Source: Gammaproteobacteria bacterium (GTDB lineage Bacteria; Pseudomonadota; Gammaproteobacteria; Steroidobacterales; Steroidobacteraceae). From it: a DNA stretch of 10,790 nt. The stretch spans positions 1,620-12,409 of the forward strand of contig VBNP01000014.1 in assembly GCA_005877965.1 (NCBI GenBank), given 5' to 3'. Below are positions 7,688 to 10,790 of the stretch, piece after piece. Numbering within the stretch: the stretch's first letter is position 1; each line of letters begins with the position of its first letter. The notes beneath the pieces are model-generated. The model had not been told where the DNA came from, did not search any database, and worked only from the letters and a program-made list of their open reading frames with translations. The translations under genes and the position numbers were made by a program.

Positions 7688-7708
7688 GCCGGCCTTTGTC
7701 GGGCCGGC
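7688..7708 (+). other. Hairpin at the 5' end of the rpsL leader
   Basis: GCCGGCC (7688-7694) and GGCCGGC (7702-7708) form a perfect 7-bp stem with a 7-base loop overlapping the predicted transcript start. A further GCCGGC at 7720-7725 could pair with either arm and give an alternative fold. If the start is at 7692 or later the first stem is only partly in the RNA, so its relevance depends on the exact start site. Confidence 0.35.
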
Positions 7709-7748
7709 CTTATCTACACGCCGGCACCGAAAACAGCGACTTACGAGT

Positions 7749-7783
7749 ACCGGGCCGCCTCACGCAGGCGGCCCGGTGTTCTT
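7749..7783 (+). terminator. Probable transcription attenuator (intrinsic terminator) in the rpsL leader
   Basis: Two 12-base arms (7749-7760 and 7766-7777) pair perfectly around a 5-base CACGC loop. They are followed directly by GTTCTTC, a short T-rich run. This is the most stable hairpin shape in the window. It lies about 55 bases into the leader and about 60 bases before the rpsL start codon, where it has no preceding gene to terminate. That is the arrangement of an attenuator that sets how much RNA polymerase enters the operon. Attenuator-like rpsL leaders have been described in other proteobacteria (Rfam holds rpsL leader families for Pseudomonas and Rickettsia, recalled from memory). Whether this one belongs to such a family, and what the controlling signal is, cannot be decided by eye. 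Confidence 0.7.
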
Positions 7784-7800
7784 CGCAGGTCGCTTATCGC

Positions 7801-7815
7801 GCGGGTGGCTCCCGC
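7801..7815 (+). other. Small hairpin just upstream of the rpsL ribosome-binding site
   Basis: GCGGG and CCCGC form a 5-bp stem with a 5-base loop, ending 5 bases before the GGAG of the rpsL ribosome-binding site (7821-7824). It may keep the translation start region open or act in translational control. The small size makes chance occurrence possible in GC-rich DNA. Confidence 0.3.
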
Positions 7816-7835
7816 ATCTTGGAGACAGGACAACG

Positions 7836-8210
7836 ATGGCGACGACGGGTCAGCTCATCCGGCAACCGCGCCGGACGAGAGCGGAAAAAACCAAGGTGCC
7901 GGCGCTCGGCGCGTCCCCTCAGAAACGCGGGGTGTGCACGCGCGTGTATACCACGACACCGAAGAAGCCCAATTCCGCGCTGCGCAAGGTGTGCCGCGTG
8001 CGCCTCACCAACGGCTACGAAGTCACCAGCTACATCGGCGGCGAGGGCCACAATCTGCAGGAGCACTCGGTAGTACTCATCCGTGGCGGCCGCGTGAAGG
8101 ATCTGCCCGGGGTGCGCTATCACACCGTGCGCGGCACGCTGGATTGTGCCGGCGTCGGCGAGCGCAAGCAGGGCCGGTCCAAGTACGGCGCCAAGCGCCC
8201 GAAGAAATGA
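7836..8210 (+). CDS. rpsL: 30S ribosomal protein S12
   Basis: 124 residues, identical in length to E. coli S12 and nearly identical over its core (CPQKRGVCTRVY-like block, TTTPKKPNSALRKVCRVRLT, TSYIGGEGHNLQEHSVVLIR, GGRVKDLPGVRYHTVRG). S12 lies at the decoding centre of the 30S subunit. The Lys residues at 43 and 88 (42 and 87 without Met), whose substitution gives streptomycin resistance, are wild type. So is Asp89, the usual methylthiolation site. The open frame reaches back to a GTG at 7776, but that would add 20 residues translated from the attenuator region. The ATG at 7836 matches the family start and has GGAG/AGGA upstream. It is the first gene of the operon, followed 17 bases later by rpsG. 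Confidence 0.98.
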   Translation: MATTGQLIRQPRRTRAEKTKVPALGASPQKRGVCTRVYTTTPKKPNSALRKVCRVRLTNGYEVTSYIGGEGHNLQEHSVVLIRGGRVKDLPGVRYHTVRGTLDCAGVGERKQGRSKYGAKRPKK

Positions 8211-8227
8211 AATAAGGGGTAGATCGC

Positions 8228-8707
8228 ATGTCCCGTCGAGCTCAAGCTCCGGTCCGCTCCATCCTCCCGGACCCGAAGTTCAACAACGAGATGCTTGCCA
8301 AGTTCATGAACGTCGTCATGAAGAACGGCAAGAAGTCCGCCGCCGAGCGCATCATCTACGGCGCGCTCGACCGCATTGCCGAGAAGACCGGCAAGCAGGG
8401 CGGTGAGGCCATCGAGGTGCTCTCCACGGCACTCGACAACGTGAAGCCCGTGGTCGAAGTGAAGTCGCGCCGCGTCGGCGGCGCCACGTACCAGGTTCCG
8501 GTTGAAGTGCGGGCGACCCGCCGCCAGACACTGGCGATGCGCTGGGTCATCGAGGCTGCCCGTGGCCGCAGCGAAAAATCCATGGCGTTTCGCCTGGCGC
8601 ACGAGCTGATGGAGGCGTCCGAGAATCGCGGCGCGGCCGTCAGGAAGCGCGAGGACACGCATCGCATGGCGGAGGCCAACAAGGCCTTCGCGCACTACCG
8701 CTGGTAA
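8228..8707 (+). CDS. rpsG: 30S ribosomal protein S7
   Basis: 159 residues, close to the usual ~156. S7 nucleates assembly of the 30S head by binding 16S rRNA and lines the E site. Conserved blocks are present throughout: the basic N-terminus MSRRAQAPVRSILPDPKF, FMNVVMKNGKKSAAERIIYG (26-45), VKSRRVGGATYQVPVEVR (78-95), AMRWVIEAARGRSEKSMA (103-120) and the C-terminal REDTHRMAEANKAFAHYRW. AAGGGG at 8214-8219 lies 8 bases before the ATG. The gap to rpsL is only 17 bases and to fusA 20 bases, as in a compact operon. In E. coli, S7 is the feedback repressor of this operon, but the binding site used there has no room in this gap. Confidence 0.98.
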   Translation: MSRRAQAPVRSILPDPKFNNEMLAKFMNVVMKNGKKSAAERIIYGALDRIAEKTGKQGGEAIEVLSTALDNVKPVVEVKSRRVGGATYQVPVEVRATRRQTLAMRWVIEAARGRSEKSMAFRLAHELMEASENRGAAVRKREDTHRMAEANKAFAHYRW

Positions 8708-8727
8708 GAGCCTAGAGGACCTGAGCC

Positions 8728-10790
<2,063 letters not shown>

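Noticed and set aside
7776..7835. 20-residue upstream extension of rpsL from a GTG
   Set aside because: It would begin inside the attenuator hairpin, does not match any S12 N-terminus, and the ATG at 7836 gives the exact family length.
7562..8215. Leader peptide or extra gene in the + frame through the rpsL leader
   Set aside because: These frames simply run on into rpsL in the wrong phase. No short frame with a ribosome-binding site and a run of regulatory codons was seen ahead of the attenuator.

Overview
This is a 10.8-kb piece of a GC-rich bacterial chromosome (about two-thirds G+C by eye). It carries housekeeping genes of the RNA polymerase and str (ribosomal protein/elongation factor) clusters at its two ends. 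The RpoC, S12, S7 and EF-G proteins all read as close relatives of the E. coli proteins. RpoC has the long proteobacterial insertion after the trigger loop. The best guess is a gammaproteobacterium outside the Enterobacterales (Nevskiales, Steroidobacterales or Xanthomonadales-like), but no 16S rRNA is present and the order is inference.

Layout. Bases 1-1787 are the last ~595 codons of rpoC, followed by a strong hairpin terminator. Bases 1860-7512 hold six non-housekeeping genes. The first two are a MarR-type regulator fused to a GNAT acetyltransferase, with a perfect palindromic operator in front, and a predicted exported class I methyltransferase, both on +. Next come a DUF1810 protein (-, tail-to-tail overlap with the methyltransferase) and an exported YtcJ-type amidohydrolase (+). 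Last is a minus-strand pair in which a GNAT acetyltransferase overlaps a second exported methyltransferase homologous to the first. Bases 7513-7835 are a 323-base intergenic stretch. It holds GC-rich inverted repeats, a near-consensus sigma-70 promoter and a long mRNA leader with an intrinsic-terminator-like hairpin. Bases 7836-10790 are rpsL, rpsG and fusA, closely packed; fusA runs off the end.

How it fits together. In many gammaproteobacteria outside the enterics, rpoBC runs almost directly into rpsL-rpsG-fusA. Here that continuity is broken by six accessory genes, with a terminator after rpoC and a dedicated promoter plus probable attenuator before rpsL, so the str operon appears to be transcribed on its own. 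The accessory genes have the same base composition as their surroundings and show no integrase, transposase or tRNA, so this looks like an old rearrangement rather than a recent island. No known pathway ties them together. The recurring themes are acetyltransferases next to secreted methyltransferase-fold proteins and envelope or periplasmic location (three of six proteins have signal peptides).

The regulatory DNA is the most interesting part: the MarR operator, and the rpsL leader attenuator coupled with an rpsL-rpsG gap too short for an E. coli-type S7 operator.
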